Below, one piece after another: positions 34,317 through 42,647 of a DNA stretch of 64,000 nucleotides. Source of the DNA: Cupriavidus neocaledonicus (GTDB lineage Bacteria > Pseudomonadota > Gammaproteobacteria > Burkholderiales > Burkholderiaceae); contig NZ_AQUR01000094.1 of the NCBI RefSeq assembly GCF_000372525.1, positions 62,001-126,000 on the forward strand, in the 5' to 3' direction. Each line of letters begins with the position of its first letter. Position 1 is the stretch's first letter. The translations under genes were made by a program, and so were the position numbers. The notes under the pieces were generated by a model, which saw nothing but the letters and a program-made list of their open reading frames with translations, searched no databases and was not told the origin of the DNA.

Positions 34317-36011
34317 ATGCTCGTCAATCCCGCCACCAAGTACCGCCCCGCCGCCACCGTCGACCTCGGTGACCGCACCTGGCCCGGCCGCACCATCACG
34401 CACGCGCCGCGCTGGATGAGCACCGACCTGCGCGACGGCAACCAGGCCCTGATCGAGCCGATGAACCCGGCGCGCAAGCTGCGCTTCTTCGAACAGCTGG
34501 TGAAGATCGGCCTGAAGGAAATCGAAGTGGCGTTCCCCGCCGCCTCGCAGACCGACTTCGACTTCGTGCGCATGCTGATCGAAGAACGGCGCATCCCTGA
34601 CGACGTCACCATCGTCGTGCTGACGCAGTCGCGCGAAGACCTGATCCGCCGCACCGTTGAATCCGTGCGCGGCGCGGCACGCGCCACCGTGCACCTGTAC
34701 AACCCGATCGCACCGGCCTGGCGCCGCATCGTCTTCAATGCCTCGCGCGACGAGATCAAGGCAGTCGCGGTATCCGGCACGCGCCTGATCAAGGCGCTGA
34801 CCGATGCCATGCCCGAGACCGCCTGGACCTACGAGTATTCACCCGAGACCTTCAGCCTGGCTGAACTGGATTTCTCGCTGGAAATCAGCGACGCGGTGTC
34901 GGCCGCGTGGCAGGCCGGCCCGGGCCGCCCGATGATCCTGAACCTGCCGACCACGGTGGAATGCAGCACGCCCAACGTGTTCGCCGACCAGATCGAATGG
35001 ATGCACCGCCGCCTCGCGCGGCGCGAGCACATCGCGCTCTCGGTGCACCCGCACAACGACCGCGGCACCGCAGTGGCGGCGGCGGAGCTGGCGTTGATGG
35101 CAGGCGCCGACCGGGTGGAGGGCTGCCTGTTCGGCAACGGCGAGCGCACCGGCAATGTCGACCTGGTGACGCTGGCGCTGAACCTCTATACGCAGGGCGT
35201 GGCGCCGCAGCTGGACTTCTCCGACATCGATGCGGTGCGCCAGTGCGTCGAGCACTGCAACCAGCTGCCGGTGCACCCGCGCCATCCGTATGTGGGCGAC
35301 CTGGTGTTCACCGCGTTCTCGGGCTCGCACCAGGATGCGATCCGCAAGGGCTTCGCGCAGCAGCAGCCGGACGCAATCTGGGAAGTGCCCTACCTGCCGA
35401 TCGACCCGGCCGACCTGGGCCGCAGCTACGACGCGGTGATCCGCGTCAACAGCCAGTCGGGCAAGGGCGGCATGGCCTACCTGCTGGAACAGGTGCATGG
35501 CCTCTACCTGCCGCGCCGCCTGCAGATCGAGTTCAGCCGCGCGGTGCAGGCCATGACCGACGACAGCGGGCTGGAAGCGAGCGCCGACGACCTTCATGCC
35601 CTGTTCCGGCGCGAGTACCTGGCGCGCGAGGCGCCGCTGCGCTATGTCTCGCACCAGCTGGCAAGCGACAGTACCGGCGCCACCGTGATCACGGTGCAGA
35701 TGGAGCGCGACGGCCAGCCCTGCAGCGTGCGCGGCAGCGGCAACGGCCCCATCGACGCCTTCATCGATGCGCTGGACCTGCCGGTACGCGTGATGGATTA
35801 CCACGAGCATGCGATGACCGCCGGCGCCGATGCGCGCGCGGCCTGCTACGTCGAAGTTCGCGTGGGCGATTCGCCGACCGGGTTCGGCGCGGGCATCGAC
35901 GCCAATCTCGTCACGGCTTCATTGCGTGCGGTGCTGTCGGGCGTGAACCGGCACCTGCAGGCAGGTTTTGCCGCCGGCGCTCACACCCCGGCCAGCGCCA
36001 CCATGGCCTGA
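34317..36011 (+). CDS. leuA: 2-Isopropylmalate synthase (type 2)
   Basis: 564 residues, catalysing the first committed step of leucine synthesis (acetyl-CoA plus 2-oxoisovalerate). The catalytic TIM barrel shows [15 protein letters not shown] near 33-47, the metal-binding [26 protein letters not shown]-type motif (HPHNDRGT and [12 protein letters not shown]), then a C-terminal allosteric LeuA domain from ~435. The size and the [12 protein letters not shown] opening fit the long type also found in Corynebacterium and Mycobacterium. AGGAAGGAGA precedes the start. Transcription probably passes through the Leu-codon leader upstream. Confidence 0.95.
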   Translation: MLVNPATKYRPAATVDLGDRTWPGRTITHAPRWMSTDLRDGNQALIEPMNPARKLRFFEQLVKIGLKEIEVAFPAASQTDFDFVRMLIEERRIPDDVTIVVLTQSREDLIRRTVESVRGAARATVHLYNPIAPAWRRIVFNASRDEIKAVAVSGTRLIKALTDAMPETAWTYEYSPETFSLAELDFSLEISDAVSAAWQAGPGRPMILNLPTTVECSTPNVFADQIEWMHRRLARREHIALSVHPHNDRGTAVAAAELALMAGADRVEGCLFGNGERTGNVDLVTLALNLYTQGVAPQLDFSDIDAVRQCVEHCNQLPVHPRHPYVGDLVFTAFSGSHQDAIRKGFAQQQPDAIWEVPYLPIDPADLGRSYDAVIRVNSQSGKGGMAYLLEQVHGLYLPRRLQIEFSRAVQAMTDDSGLEASADDLHALFRREYLAREAPLRYVSHQLASDSTGATVITVQMERDGQPCSVRGSGNGPIDAFIDALDLPVRVMDYHEHAMTAGADARAACYVEVRVGDSPTGFGAGIDANLVTASLRAVLSGVNRHLQAGFAAGAHTPASATMA

Positions 36012-36112
36012 GCGCTGACGTGTAGCGTTTCGCAAGAAAACCGGTGTGCCCCGCCCCCACGGGGCACACCCGGAAAGACGCCCTTGCGGACGCCCACGAC
36101 ATGCCTGGTGCG

Positions 36113-36147
36113 GATCCGGACACGCGTTGCGCGTGTTCGGATCTTTC
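36113..36147 (+). terminator. Probable intrinsic terminator of leuA
   Basis: GATCCGGACACGCG and CGCGTGTTCGGATC form a 14-bp stem (one G-T pair) with a three-base loop, followed by TTTC, about 100 bp after the leuA stop. Confidence 0.7.
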
Positions 36148-36280
36148 GCACAGCGTAAGCGGCAGCATCGGGCCGCGCTACGAATCATTTCGCATGTGGT
36201 TAGAAGCGATGTCCGAGGACGCCTCGGTCGTGGCTGCGTTGTAGCGCGATCGCGACGCCGCGCGCGCCATTTGGTTCCGC

Positions 36281-36294
36281 TTGTTTTGTATCAA
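36281..36294. promoter_or_regulatory. FNR/ANR-like site upstream of ompW
   Basis: TTGTT-TTGT-ATCAA matches the TTGAT-N4-ATCAA consensus except for one base in the left half. It lies 62 bp before the ompW start, a position compatible with activation under low oxygen, as known for OmpW in enterics. Confidence 0.55.
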
Positions 36295-36356
36295 GGCCCC
36301 GGCCGGCGCGCTCGGCCACACTGGGCGCGGCTTCGATAACAAACCAAGCAGACCTC

Positions 36357-36998
36357 ATGAAAACACTGTCTCTTCGCACCGCCACCTGTTCGGCCCTCGC
36401 CGCCTGCGCCATGCTCGGCGCCTTCGCCACGCCCGCGGCCGCCGCGGACGACGCCCAGGGCAACTGGATGGTGCGGCTGCGCGGCACCTACCTCGACATG
36501 GCCAACAGCTCCGATCCCGTCGGCGGCGCCGGCCCGTCGGACCGCATCACGGTCAACAACAAGTGGATCCCCGAACTCGACGTCACCTATTTCTTTACGC
36601 CGCACATTGCCGCGGAACTGGTGCTGACGGTGCCGCAGAAGCAGAACGTCTACCTCGACGGCAACAAAATCGGCACCTTCAAGCACCTGCCGCCGACGCT
36701 GCTGATGCAGTACCACTTCATTCCCAACGGCACCTTCCGCCCGTATATCGGCGCGGGCCTGAACTTCACCCGCATCTGGGGCGAGAACCTCGCCAACAAC
36801 GCGCTGCAACTGGATAGCTGGAGCGTGGGCCCCGCGTTGCAGATCGGCATGGACTACAAGCTGACCCGGAACTGGTTCCTGAACGCCGACATCAAGAAGA
36901 TCTGGCTGTCGAGCGACGTGAAGGCGGGGGACGTCAAGGTCTCCAAGGTAAGCCTGGATCCGTGGCTGTTCAGCTTCGGGGTGGGGTATCGGTTCTGA
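36357..36998 (+). CDS. ompW: OmpW-family outer-membrane protein
   Basis: 213 residues with a Sec signal peptide (cleavage after ATPAAA, about residue 29) and an eight-strand beta-barrel. OmpW hallmarks are GNWMVRLRGTYLD after the signal, the VNNKWIPELDVTYFFTPHIAAELV region, LPPTLLMQYHF, RPYIGAGLNFTRIW and the terminal aromatic VGYRF required for barrel insertion. OmpW forms a narrow hydrophobic channel, with small hydrophobic molecules as suggested cargo. A likely FNR-type site lies upstream and a strong terminator right after the stop. Confidence 0.93.
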   Translation: MKTLSLRTATCSALAACAMLGAFATPAAAADDAQGNWMVRLRGTYLDMANSSDPVGGAGPSDRITVNNKWIPELDVTYFFTPHIAAELVLTVPQKQNVYLDGNKIGTFKHLPPTLLMQYHFIPNGTFRPYIGAGLNFTRIWGENLANNALQLDSWSVGPALQIGMDYKLTRNWFLNADIKKIWLSSDVKAGDVKVSKVSLDPWLFSFGVGYRF

Positions 36999-37012
36999 TC
37001 CTGCCGCGCGAC

Positions 37013-37046
37013 AAAAAAGGCCGGCGCCCCAGGGGCGCCGGCCTTT
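37013..37046. terminator. Bidirectional intrinsic terminator
   Basis: AAAAAAGGCCGGCGCCCC / GGGGCGCCGGCCTTTT forms a perfect GC-rich stem flanked by an A-run and a T-run, between the convergent ompW and AMP nucleosidase genes. Confidence 0.92.
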
Positions 37047-37075
37047 TGCATTCCACGAGAAGGCGCAGCGGAGCG

Positions 37076-38563
37076 CTACCTGAACGCTGGCTCGTCAAAG
37101 CTGCGCAGCTTGCGCGAATGCAGTTGCTCGACGCCGTTCTCGCGCAGGATGCGGATCGCTTCCAGGCCGATGGTCATGTGCTGGCTGACGCGCTGGCGAT
37201 AGAACGCGTTGGCCATGCCGCGCAGCTTGAGTTCGCCATGCAGGGGCTTGTCCGATACGCACAGCAGGGTGCCATACGGCACGCGCAGCCGGAAGCCGTT
37301 GGCGGCCACCGCCGCGCTCTCCATGTCGATGGCGATCGCGCGCGACTGGTTGAAGCGCGCATACAGCGCCTTGGACTTCAGCTCCCAGTTGCGGTCGTCG
37401 GTCGATACCACGGTGCCGGTGCGCATGCGCGTCTTCATCTCGTTGCCGGACAGACCGGTGACGCGCGCCACGGCTTCCTGCAGTGCCACCTGGATCTCGG
37501 CGATGGGCGGCACCGGCACCCACGGCGGCAGGTCGTGGTCCAGCACGTGGTCGTCGCGCACATAGGCGTGCGCCAGCACGTAGTCGCCGAGCTGCTGCGA
37601 TCGGCGCAGCCCGCCGCAATGGCCCACCATCAGCCAGCAGTGCGGGCGCAGCACGGCGAGGTGGTCGGTCATGGTCTTGGCGTTGGACGGCCCCACGCCG
37701 ATATTGACCAGCGTCACGCCCAGCTTGTCGCCGCGCACCAGGTGGTAGGCCGGCATCTGCGGCAGCACGCGCGGGCGCGTGGCGTCGTCGGGCTCGGCCG
37801 CGCCCAGGTCCTGCACCACGTCGCCGGGCTCGACAAAGCGCGTGTAGCCGCCGCCGTCGCCGTCGCCCATCAGCGCGCGCCCCAGCGCGACGAACTCGTC
37901 GACATAGCGCTGGTAGTTGGTGAACAGCACGAAGCGCTGGAAGTGTTGCGGCGCCGTGCCGGTGTAGTGGTAGAGCCGCTGCAGCGCCAGGTCCACGCGC
38001 TCGGCGGGGAACAGCGACAGCGGCCAGGCTTCGCCGGGCACCGGCTCATAGGTGCCGTTGGCAATGCCGTCGTCGATGCGGTTGAGCTCCGGCAGCACGA
38101 ACGAGGCTTCCAGCTCGCGCGCCTGGGTGTAGCTGATGTCGGTGGTCGAGGCCTCGATCACGAACGGCAGCGGGATCGGTCGCCGGCTCAGGCCCACCAC
38201 CACCGGCACGCGGTGATAGCGCATCAGCCGCTCGATCTGGTCGCGGTAGTAGTCGGCCAGCAGGTCGGGGCGCGTCACCGTGGTGCCGTAGACGCCGGGG
38301 TACGCCACCGTGCCCCATGACGGCCGGCTGTCGGTGACCATGGTCTCGATGTTGACCGAGATGCCCAGGTACGGATAGCACGCGTGCGCGGCCGAGGGCA
38401 GCGGCTTGCCGCCGGCGAAGGCATCGAAGCGCGCGCGCACGGCGCCGACCGATGCATCGTAGATCTCGCGGATGCGGGCAATCGCCGCATCCGCGTCGGT
38501 GAACTCGGCGAGCTGGTCGGCCGGGTGCGCGGAGGAGAAGACTGGGGCGTTCATGGAGGCCAT
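37076..38563 (-). CDS. amn: AMP nucleosidase
   Basis: 495 residues, close to E. coli Amn (484). It hydrolyses AMP to adenine and ribose-5-phosphate, adjusting adenylate pools. The N-terminal Amn-specific half (YDASVGAVRARFDAF, CYPYLGISV, YRDQIERLMRYH) precedes the C-terminal nucleoside-phosphorylase-like half with VNIGVGPSNAKTMTDHLAVLRPHCWLMVGHCGG and IDMESAAVAANGF. Two tandem starts (38563 and 38554, MASMNAP or MNAP) cannot be separated by ribosome-binding sites, as neither has a good one. It is monocistronic, ending at the shared terminator. Confidence 0.94.
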   Translation of the reverse strand: MASMNAPVFSSAHPADQLAEFTDADAAIARIREIYDASVGAVRARFDAFAGGKPLPSAAHACYPYLGISVNIETMVTDSRPSWGTVAYPGVYGTTVTRPDLLADYYRDQIERLMRYHRVPVVVGLSRRPIPLPFVIEASTTDISYTQARELEASFVLPELNRIDDGIANGTYEPVPGEAWPLSLFPAERVDLALQRLYHYTGTAPQHFQRFVLFTNYQRYVDEFVALGRALMGDGDGGGYTRFVEPGDVVQDLGAAEPDDATRPRVLPQMPAYHLVRGDKLGVTLVNIGVGPSNAKTMTDHLAVLRPHCWLMVGHCGGLRRSQQLGDYVLAHAYVRDDHVLDHDLPPWVPVPPIAEIQVALQEAVARVTGLSGNEMKTRMRTGTVVSTDDRNWELKSKALYARFNQSRAIAIDMESAAVAANGFRLRVPYGTLLCVSDKPLHGELKLRGMANAFYRQRVSQHMTIGLEAIRILRENGVEQLHSRKLRSFDEPAFR

Positions 38564-38782
38564 GATACCGCGCCGGAGGGTCGCCGTGAGCGACCCTGTG
38601 GGCAACCTCGTGAGCCACCTCGCGAGCAACGCCCGGCGCCGCGCGCCAAATTGACGCGCCCGCGCACGCTCGCTACACTCCGCCAATTGCGCAGCACGGC
38701 TTGCCGTGCCGTTCTCGACTCGCGGCGCCCCTGGTGGCAAGGGGCGGCGAGGGGCCGTACATGCTTGCTGGGAGAGCCGCCA

Positions 38783-39172
38783 ATGGAAATCCGTAACCTG
38801 TTGCCCGACGACCTCGAGGCAGCCAGACAACTACTGATCGCCAACGGCTGGGCCCACCGGGTGGGCGGGCCCGAAAAATTCGCGCGCCTGGTGGCCAATT
38901 CGCAGCGCGTGGCCGTGGCGGTCGAGAAGGGCGAGGTGGTCGGCTTTGCCCGCGCGCTGTGCGACGACGTCTGCGACGGTTTCCTGTCGATGGTGGTGGT
39001 GGCGCCCGGCCACCGTCGGCACGGCATCGGCCGCGCCCTGGTGCGGCATATCGTCGGCAGCGATCCCGATATCAGCTGGATGCTGCGCGCGGCGCGCTCG
39101 TCCGAAGCCGCCTTCTTCGGCCAGCTCGGCTTTACGCCGTCGATGGTCGCGATGGAGCGGCGCCGGCCCTGA
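38783..39172 (+). CDS. GNAT-family N-acetyltransferase
   Basis: 129 residues with the GNAT fold: MEIRNLLPDDLEAARQLL start, ARLVANSQRVAVAVEKGEVVGFAR strands, and the acetyl-CoA loop VVAPGHRRHGIGRALV (R-x-x-G-I-G) near 71-86, then ARSSEAAFFGQLGF, the usual C-terminal helix and strand. GGGAGA precedes the ATG. The substrate is unknown. It stands alone between divergent amn and a convergent exported reductase-like gene. Confidence 0.88.
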   Translation: MEIRNLLPDDLEAARQLLIANGWAHRVGGPEKFARLVANSQRVAVAVEKGEVVGFARALCDDVCDGFLSMVVVAPGHRRHGIGRALVRHIVGSDPDISWMLRAARSSEAAFFGQLGFTPSMVAMERRRP

Positions 39173-39205
39173 ACCTACCCGGGCCGGTACCACCGCGGCA
39201 CAGCG

Positions 39206-39955
39206 TCAGCGTCCCCCCATCTTCTGCCGGAACTCGTCGGCCGTCCCCACCTGCCGGAACAGCGGCCCGCCCGGCGCGAAGCGATCGGCGCTGGCCAGCG
39301 GCCCCACCACCACCGGTTCGAAGCCCGCGTCGCGCACCAGTTGCGCCGCCACCTGCAGCGCGGCCGGGTCGTCGCCAGCGATCGGCACCGCCACCAGCCC
39401 GCCGGGCCGGTGATGCTCGCTGGCAAACTGTGCCGCCCCCATGAAGTTGAAGGCCCGCACCACGCGCGCGCCGCGCAGGTAGCGCGCCGTGGTGAGGCCG
39501 ATGCCGTCGCGCCTGGCCTCGTCGGCGATGGGGCCGTCGCGGTGTTCGTAGGCGTTGGTGGCGTCGAGCACGATCTTGCCTTGCCAGGCACCGGCATGGT
39601 CACGAGCGAGTTGCGGCAGCGCGCCATAGGGCGTGGCAAGGAACAGCACGTCCGAGAACGCAATGGCCTCGGCCACCGTGCCGGCGCGCGCGCGCGTACC
39701 CAATTCTTCGACCAGCGGCTTGAGCGCCTCCGGGTGCCGCGACGAGAACAGGACCGGATGCCCGGCCTTGACCCACAAGCCGCCCACGGTGCCGCCGATG
39801 CGGCCGGAACCGATCACGCCGATGCGCTGCGCCGCTGCCTCGCGGGCCGGCGCCGGGCCGGGCTGGGCGCGCACGGCGCGCGGCAGTGGCGCGACCAGCA
39901 GCAGCGCCGCGGCGTCGGCGCGCAGCCAGCGGCGGCGGGTCACATTGGCAGGCAT
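39206..39955 (-). CDS. Exported NADP-binding reductase-like protein (NpdG/F420-reductase family)
   Basis: 249 residues. The Rossmann part begins RIGVIGSGRIGGTVGGLWVKAGHPVLFSSRHPE, typical of the 'NADP oxidoreductase coenzyme F420-dependent' family, with FLATPYGALPQL and ATNAYEHRDGPIADEA following. Ahead of it is an export signal with an RRRWLR twin-arginine-like motif and an ALLLVAPLPRAVRAQ core, which suggests secretion by Tat as a folded cofactor-loaded protein. An NADP enzyme outside the cytoplasm is unusual. GAGGAC precedes the start. The real electron partner is unknown; beta-proteobacteria are not known F420 users in general. Confidence 0.8.
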   Translation of the reverse strand: MPANVTRRRWLRADAAALLLVAPLPRAVRAQPGPAPAREAAAQRIGVIGSGRIGGTVGGLWVKAGHPVLFSSRHPEALKPLVEELGTRARAGTVAEAIAFSDVLFLATPYGALPQLARDHAGAWQGKIVLDATNAYEHRDGPIADEARRDGIGLTTARYLRGARVVRAFNFMGAAQFASEHHRPGGLVAVPIAGDDPAALQVAAQLVRDAGFEPVVVGPLASADRFAPGGPLFRQVGTADEFRQKMGGR

Positions 39956-40040
39956 GGCAAGTCCTCCGGCAGGCGGGGCCACCGCCCGGTACGCGCGGGG
40001 CCCCCTGGGATGACTCTAGGCGAAAAGCCGCCGCGCGTGG

Positions 40041-41090
40041 CTAGCGGTCGTTCCGGATCGGGCCATACTCGGCCGGCACCCACGTATAGCCGGCAGAGTC
40101 GCGGCGCACATGGCCCAGGCCCGGGAACGGCATGTGCGCGCCGCCTACCCACAACCTGCCCCTGGCGGCCTGCTCCAGGATACGCTTGCGCGTGATCACG
40201 GCCTGGTTGCTGTCCACGTCGAACTCGATCGCCACCTGCGGCCGGCGCAGCTGCAGCGCGTGGTTGTGCACGATATCGCCCCACAGCAGCAGGCTGTCGT
40301 TGCCCGAGGTGAACAGGTAGCCGCTGTGGCCGGGGGTATGCCCGTTGGCCGGCACCACGCGCACGCCGGCGACGGGCTCGCCGCCGGCGCCGCCGTTGAA
40401 GGTGCGCAGGCGCTGCGCCGCCTGGTACGGCGCGACCGCTGCGCGCGCCATGGCGAACAGGCCCTGCGCCTCCTTCGGCGCGGCGCCGGCGTTGGCCTCG
40501 CTCAGCCAGTAGTCGAGGTCGGCCTTGTCGACGTAGACCGTCGCATTCGGGAACGCGGCCTTGCCGTCGTTGACCAGGCCGCAGGCATGGTCGCCATGCA
40601 GGTGCGTCAGCAGCACCGTATCGACCTGCTCCGGCGCATAGCCCGCGGCGCGCAGGTTCTCGCCGATGCGCCCCAGGGTCGGCCCGAAGCAGCCCGCGGC
40701 GCCGGTGTCGACCAGCACCAGGCGGCTGCCGGTATGGATCAGGTACGCGTTGACCGCGGTCTGCATGCCCGGCGTCGAGGCCACGAACATCCGCGCCAGC
40801 AGGCTCTGCACCTCACGCGCGCTGGTGTACTTGAAAAGCTTGGGGTCCAGGTCGATGTAGCCGTCATAGAGCGCGGTGACTTCCAGCTGGCCGACCATCA
40901 TGCGGTAGTAGCCCGGCACCTGGGCCTTCTGCTGCGACGGCGGCGGGGCGGTCTGCGCGCTGGCCACCCCTGCGGCCAGCACGGCGCCGCCCATGGCCAT
41001 GGCGATGACGGCGCTCGATACGGTCTGGCGCAACGTCGGGCGCGGGCGCCGGCCGAAGGTGGCAGGGCGCACCAGGGACTGCTGCTTCAT
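40041..41090 (-). CDS. Exported MBL-fold metallo-hydrolase
   Basis: 349 residues. A long N-terminal signal (KQQSLVRPATFGRRPRPTLRQ then VIAMAMGGAVLAAGVASAQ) precedes a metallo-beta-lactamase fold. The metal motif is LTHLHGDHACG near 155-165 (HxHxDH), with later ligands in ANGHTPGHSGYLF and LWGDIVHNHALQL. The layout resembles quorum-quenching lactonase-like and PNGase-type MBL proteins, but no feature fixes the substrate. It is 85 bp downstream of, and in the same direction as, nothing obvious; a terminator separates it from the Bug operon upstream. Signal type (Sec or Tat) is uncertain. Confidence 0.85.
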   Translation of the reverse strand: MKQQSLVRPATFGRRPRPTLRQTVSSAVIAMAMGGAVLAAGVASAQTAPPPSQQKAQVPGYYRMMVGQLEVTALYDGYIDLDPKLFKYTSAREVQSLLARMFVASTPGMQTAVNAYLIHTGSRLVLVDTGAAGCFGPTLGRIGENLRAAGYAPEQVDTVLLTHLHGDHACGLVNDGKAAFPNATVYVDKADLDYWLSEANAGAAPKEAQGLFAMARAAVAPYQAAQRLRTFNGGAGGEPVAGVRVVPANGHTPGHSGYLFTSGNDSLLLWGDIVHNHALQLRRPQVAIEFDVDSNQAVITRKRILEQAARGRLWVGGAHMPFPGLGHVRRDSAGYTWVPAEYGPIRNDR

Positions 41091-41200
41091 ATCCTGATCC
41101 TGTTCTGATTGATGTTGTCGAGGAGCAGGCCGGCGCCAGCGGGCGCGCGGCCAGCGCATATCTTAGCCGCGCCTTGCCCGACAAGGCCGAAAGGGTCGAA

Positions 41201-41218
41201 GCGTACCTACTTCTGCGT
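41201..41218 (-). repeat. Diverged copy of the 18-bp intergenic motif
   Basis: GCGTACCTACTTCTGCGT is the reverse complement of ACGCAGAAGTAGGTACGC, differing from the family core at two or three central bases. It abuts the terminator of the Bug/AtuA operon. Confidence 0.6.
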
Positions 41219-41220
41219 AA

Positions 41221-41246
41221 AAAACGGGGCCATGCGGCCCCGTTTT
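41221..41246 (-). terminator. Intrinsic terminator of the Bug/AtuA operon
   Basis: AAAACGGGGCC / GGCCCCGTTTT with an ATGC loop, a perfect 11-bp stem flanked by an A-run (T-run on the minus strand), 30 bp after the Bug gene stop. Confidence 0.88.
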
Positions 41247-41276
41247 CCATGCATGGGAGCTTGCGCCGCCCGGTGT

Positions 41277-42242
41277 TCACTCCGGCTGGATATTCGCCGC
41301 CTTGATGATGCGGCCCCACTTGGCGGACTCCTGCGACTGGAACTTCGCCAGTTCGGCGGGCGTGCTGGTGAAGACCTCGGTGCCGCTCGAGTTGTAGAAG
41401 CCGGCGGCGGTCTCGCTGCGCGCCGCCTTCACCATCATCGCGTTGAGCCTGGCCACCACCGGCTGCGGCGTGCCCGCGGGCGCGTAGGCGGCGAACCAGT
41501 AGCTCATCTCGTAGCCCTTGACGCCGGCTTCATCGATGGTCGGCACCTCCGGCGCCAGCGGCGAGCGGGCCTTGCCCGACACGCCCAGCGCGCGCAGCTT
41601 GCCGCTCTTGACCTGCGGCAGGCCGGTGGCGGTGTCGGTGATCATCATCTGGATCTGGTTGCCGAGCAGGTCGGTGATGGCGAGCGGGTTGCTCTTGTAT
41701 GGCACGTGCAGCAGCTGCACCTGCGCCATCTGCTGGAACAGCTCGCCGGCAATGCGCGACGACGAGCTGCCGCTGCCGAAGCTGAGCTTGCCCGGCTGCT
41801 GCCGCGCCAGCGCGATGAACTCGCCCACCGTTTTGGCCGGCACCTGCGGGTTCACCACCATGATCTGGCCGCCGCGTCCCAGCGCGGTGATGGGCGCGTA
41901 GTCCTTGACCGGGTCGTAGGGCAGTTTCTTGAACAGGTGCTCGTTGGCCGCATGCGTGGTGTTGGTGCTGATCAGCACGGTGTAGCCGTCCGGCGCCGCC
42001 CTGGCCACGTCGGACGCGGCGATGAAGCCGTTGGCGCCGGGCTTGTTGTCGACCACCACGGTGACCTTGCTGTCCACCGTGATGGCCTGGCCGATGGCGC
42101 GCGCGAGCTGGTCAGTGGCGCTGCCCGCGGCAAAGGGCACGACGAAGCGGATCGGCTTGTCGGGAAACTCGGCCCAGGCCTGGCCGGCGGGCAGGATCAG
42201 CGCAAGCGCGGCAACGGCCAGTGGCTTGAAGAACGGATGCAT
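41277..42242 (-). CDS. Bug/TctC-family periplasmic solute-binding protein
   Basis: 321 residues with a Sec signal (MHPFFKPLAVAALALILPAGQAWA-E). Bug hallmarks: FPDKPIRFVVPFAAGSATDQLARA, VVVDNKPGANGFIAASDVA, PDGYTVLIST, HVPYKSNPLAITDLLGNQI and GKLRALGVSGKAR. AGGAGA precedes the ATG. It is the last gene after the AtuA-like pair, transcribed with them away from a LysR gene, so its ligand may be the acid or terpenoid-like compound handled by AtuA. No TctAB membrane genes are nearby. Confidence 0.92.
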   Translation of the reverse strand: MHPFFKPLAVAALALILPAGQAWAEFPDKPIRFVVPFAAGSATDQLARAIGQAITVDSKVTVVVDNKPGANGFIAASDVARAAPDGYTVLISTNTTHAANEHLFKKLPYDPVKDYAPITALGRGGQIMVVNPQVPAKTVGEFIALARQQPGKLSFGSGSSSSRIAGELFQQMAQVQLLHVPYKSNPLAITDLLGNQIQMMITDTATGLPQVKSGKLRALGVSGKARSPLAPEVPTIDEAGVKGYEMSYWFAAYAPAGTPQPVVARLNAMMVKAARSETAAGFYNSSGTEVFTSTPAELAKFQSQESAKWGRIIKAANIQPE

Positions 42243-42283
42243 GGAAGTCTCCTGTTGAAATCGTTATCGGGTAAGGCAAGGGT

Positions 42284-42637
42284 TCAACGGTGGCCCGACG
42301 TGCCCGGCGCAAGGCCCGGCGGCAGCGGGATCTGGAGCTGCAGCAGGCGGAACGACAGCGCCTTGCCGTGAGTGTCGAGATTGAGCGCGTCATTGACGCC
42401 GCCATCGAGCACGCCGTCGAGCACGAAGTTCATCGCGTGCAGCGACGGCACCAGGTAGCGCGTCACCGCCGCGGGCCGGCGCTCGCGAAACAGCGCGCGC
42501 ACCGCGTCTTCGGTCACGTGCGCGACCAGGTGGTCGAAGTCGCGCGGGTCATAGGCAATCACGCTGATGTTGGAACGGTCGCCCTTGTCGCCGGTACGGC
42601 CATGGGCGAACTGGTAGAGCGCTGCGGTGGCGGTCAT
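42284..42637 (-). CDS. AtuA-associated small subunit (ferredoxin-like fold)
   Basis: 117 residues corresponding to the separate C-terminal domain seen fused or adjacent to DUF1446/AtuA proteins. Characteristic opening ALYQFAHGRTGDKGDRSNISVIAYDP, then HLVAHVTEDAVR, ALFRERRPAAVTRYLVPSLHAMNFVL and the NDALNLDTHGKALS segment, which is nearly invariant in the family. It starts 10 bp after the AtuA stop with TGAGGAGG overlapping it, so the two are coupled and probably form a complex. The biochemical role is not established. Confidence 0.87.
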   Translation of the reverse strand: MTATAALYQFAHGRTGDKGDRSNISVIAYDPRDFDHLVAHVTEDAVRALFRERRPAAVTRYLVPSLHAMNFVLDGVLDGGVNDALNLDTHGKALSFRLLQLQIPLPPGLAPGTSGHR

Positions 42638-42647
42638 GGCGGCCTCC

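Larger units (their letters stand above)
36012..36356. other. Region between leuA and ompW
   Basis: 345 bp containing a GTGTGCCCCG hairpin at 36041-36072, a stronger terminator hairpin at 36113-36147 and an FNR-like site at 36281-36294. No gene is supported. Confidence 0.5.

Noticed and set aside
36041-36072. GTGTGCCCCG / CGGGGCACAC hairpin after leuA
   Set aside because: No T-run follows on the plus strand; the hairpin at 36113-36147 is the better terminator.
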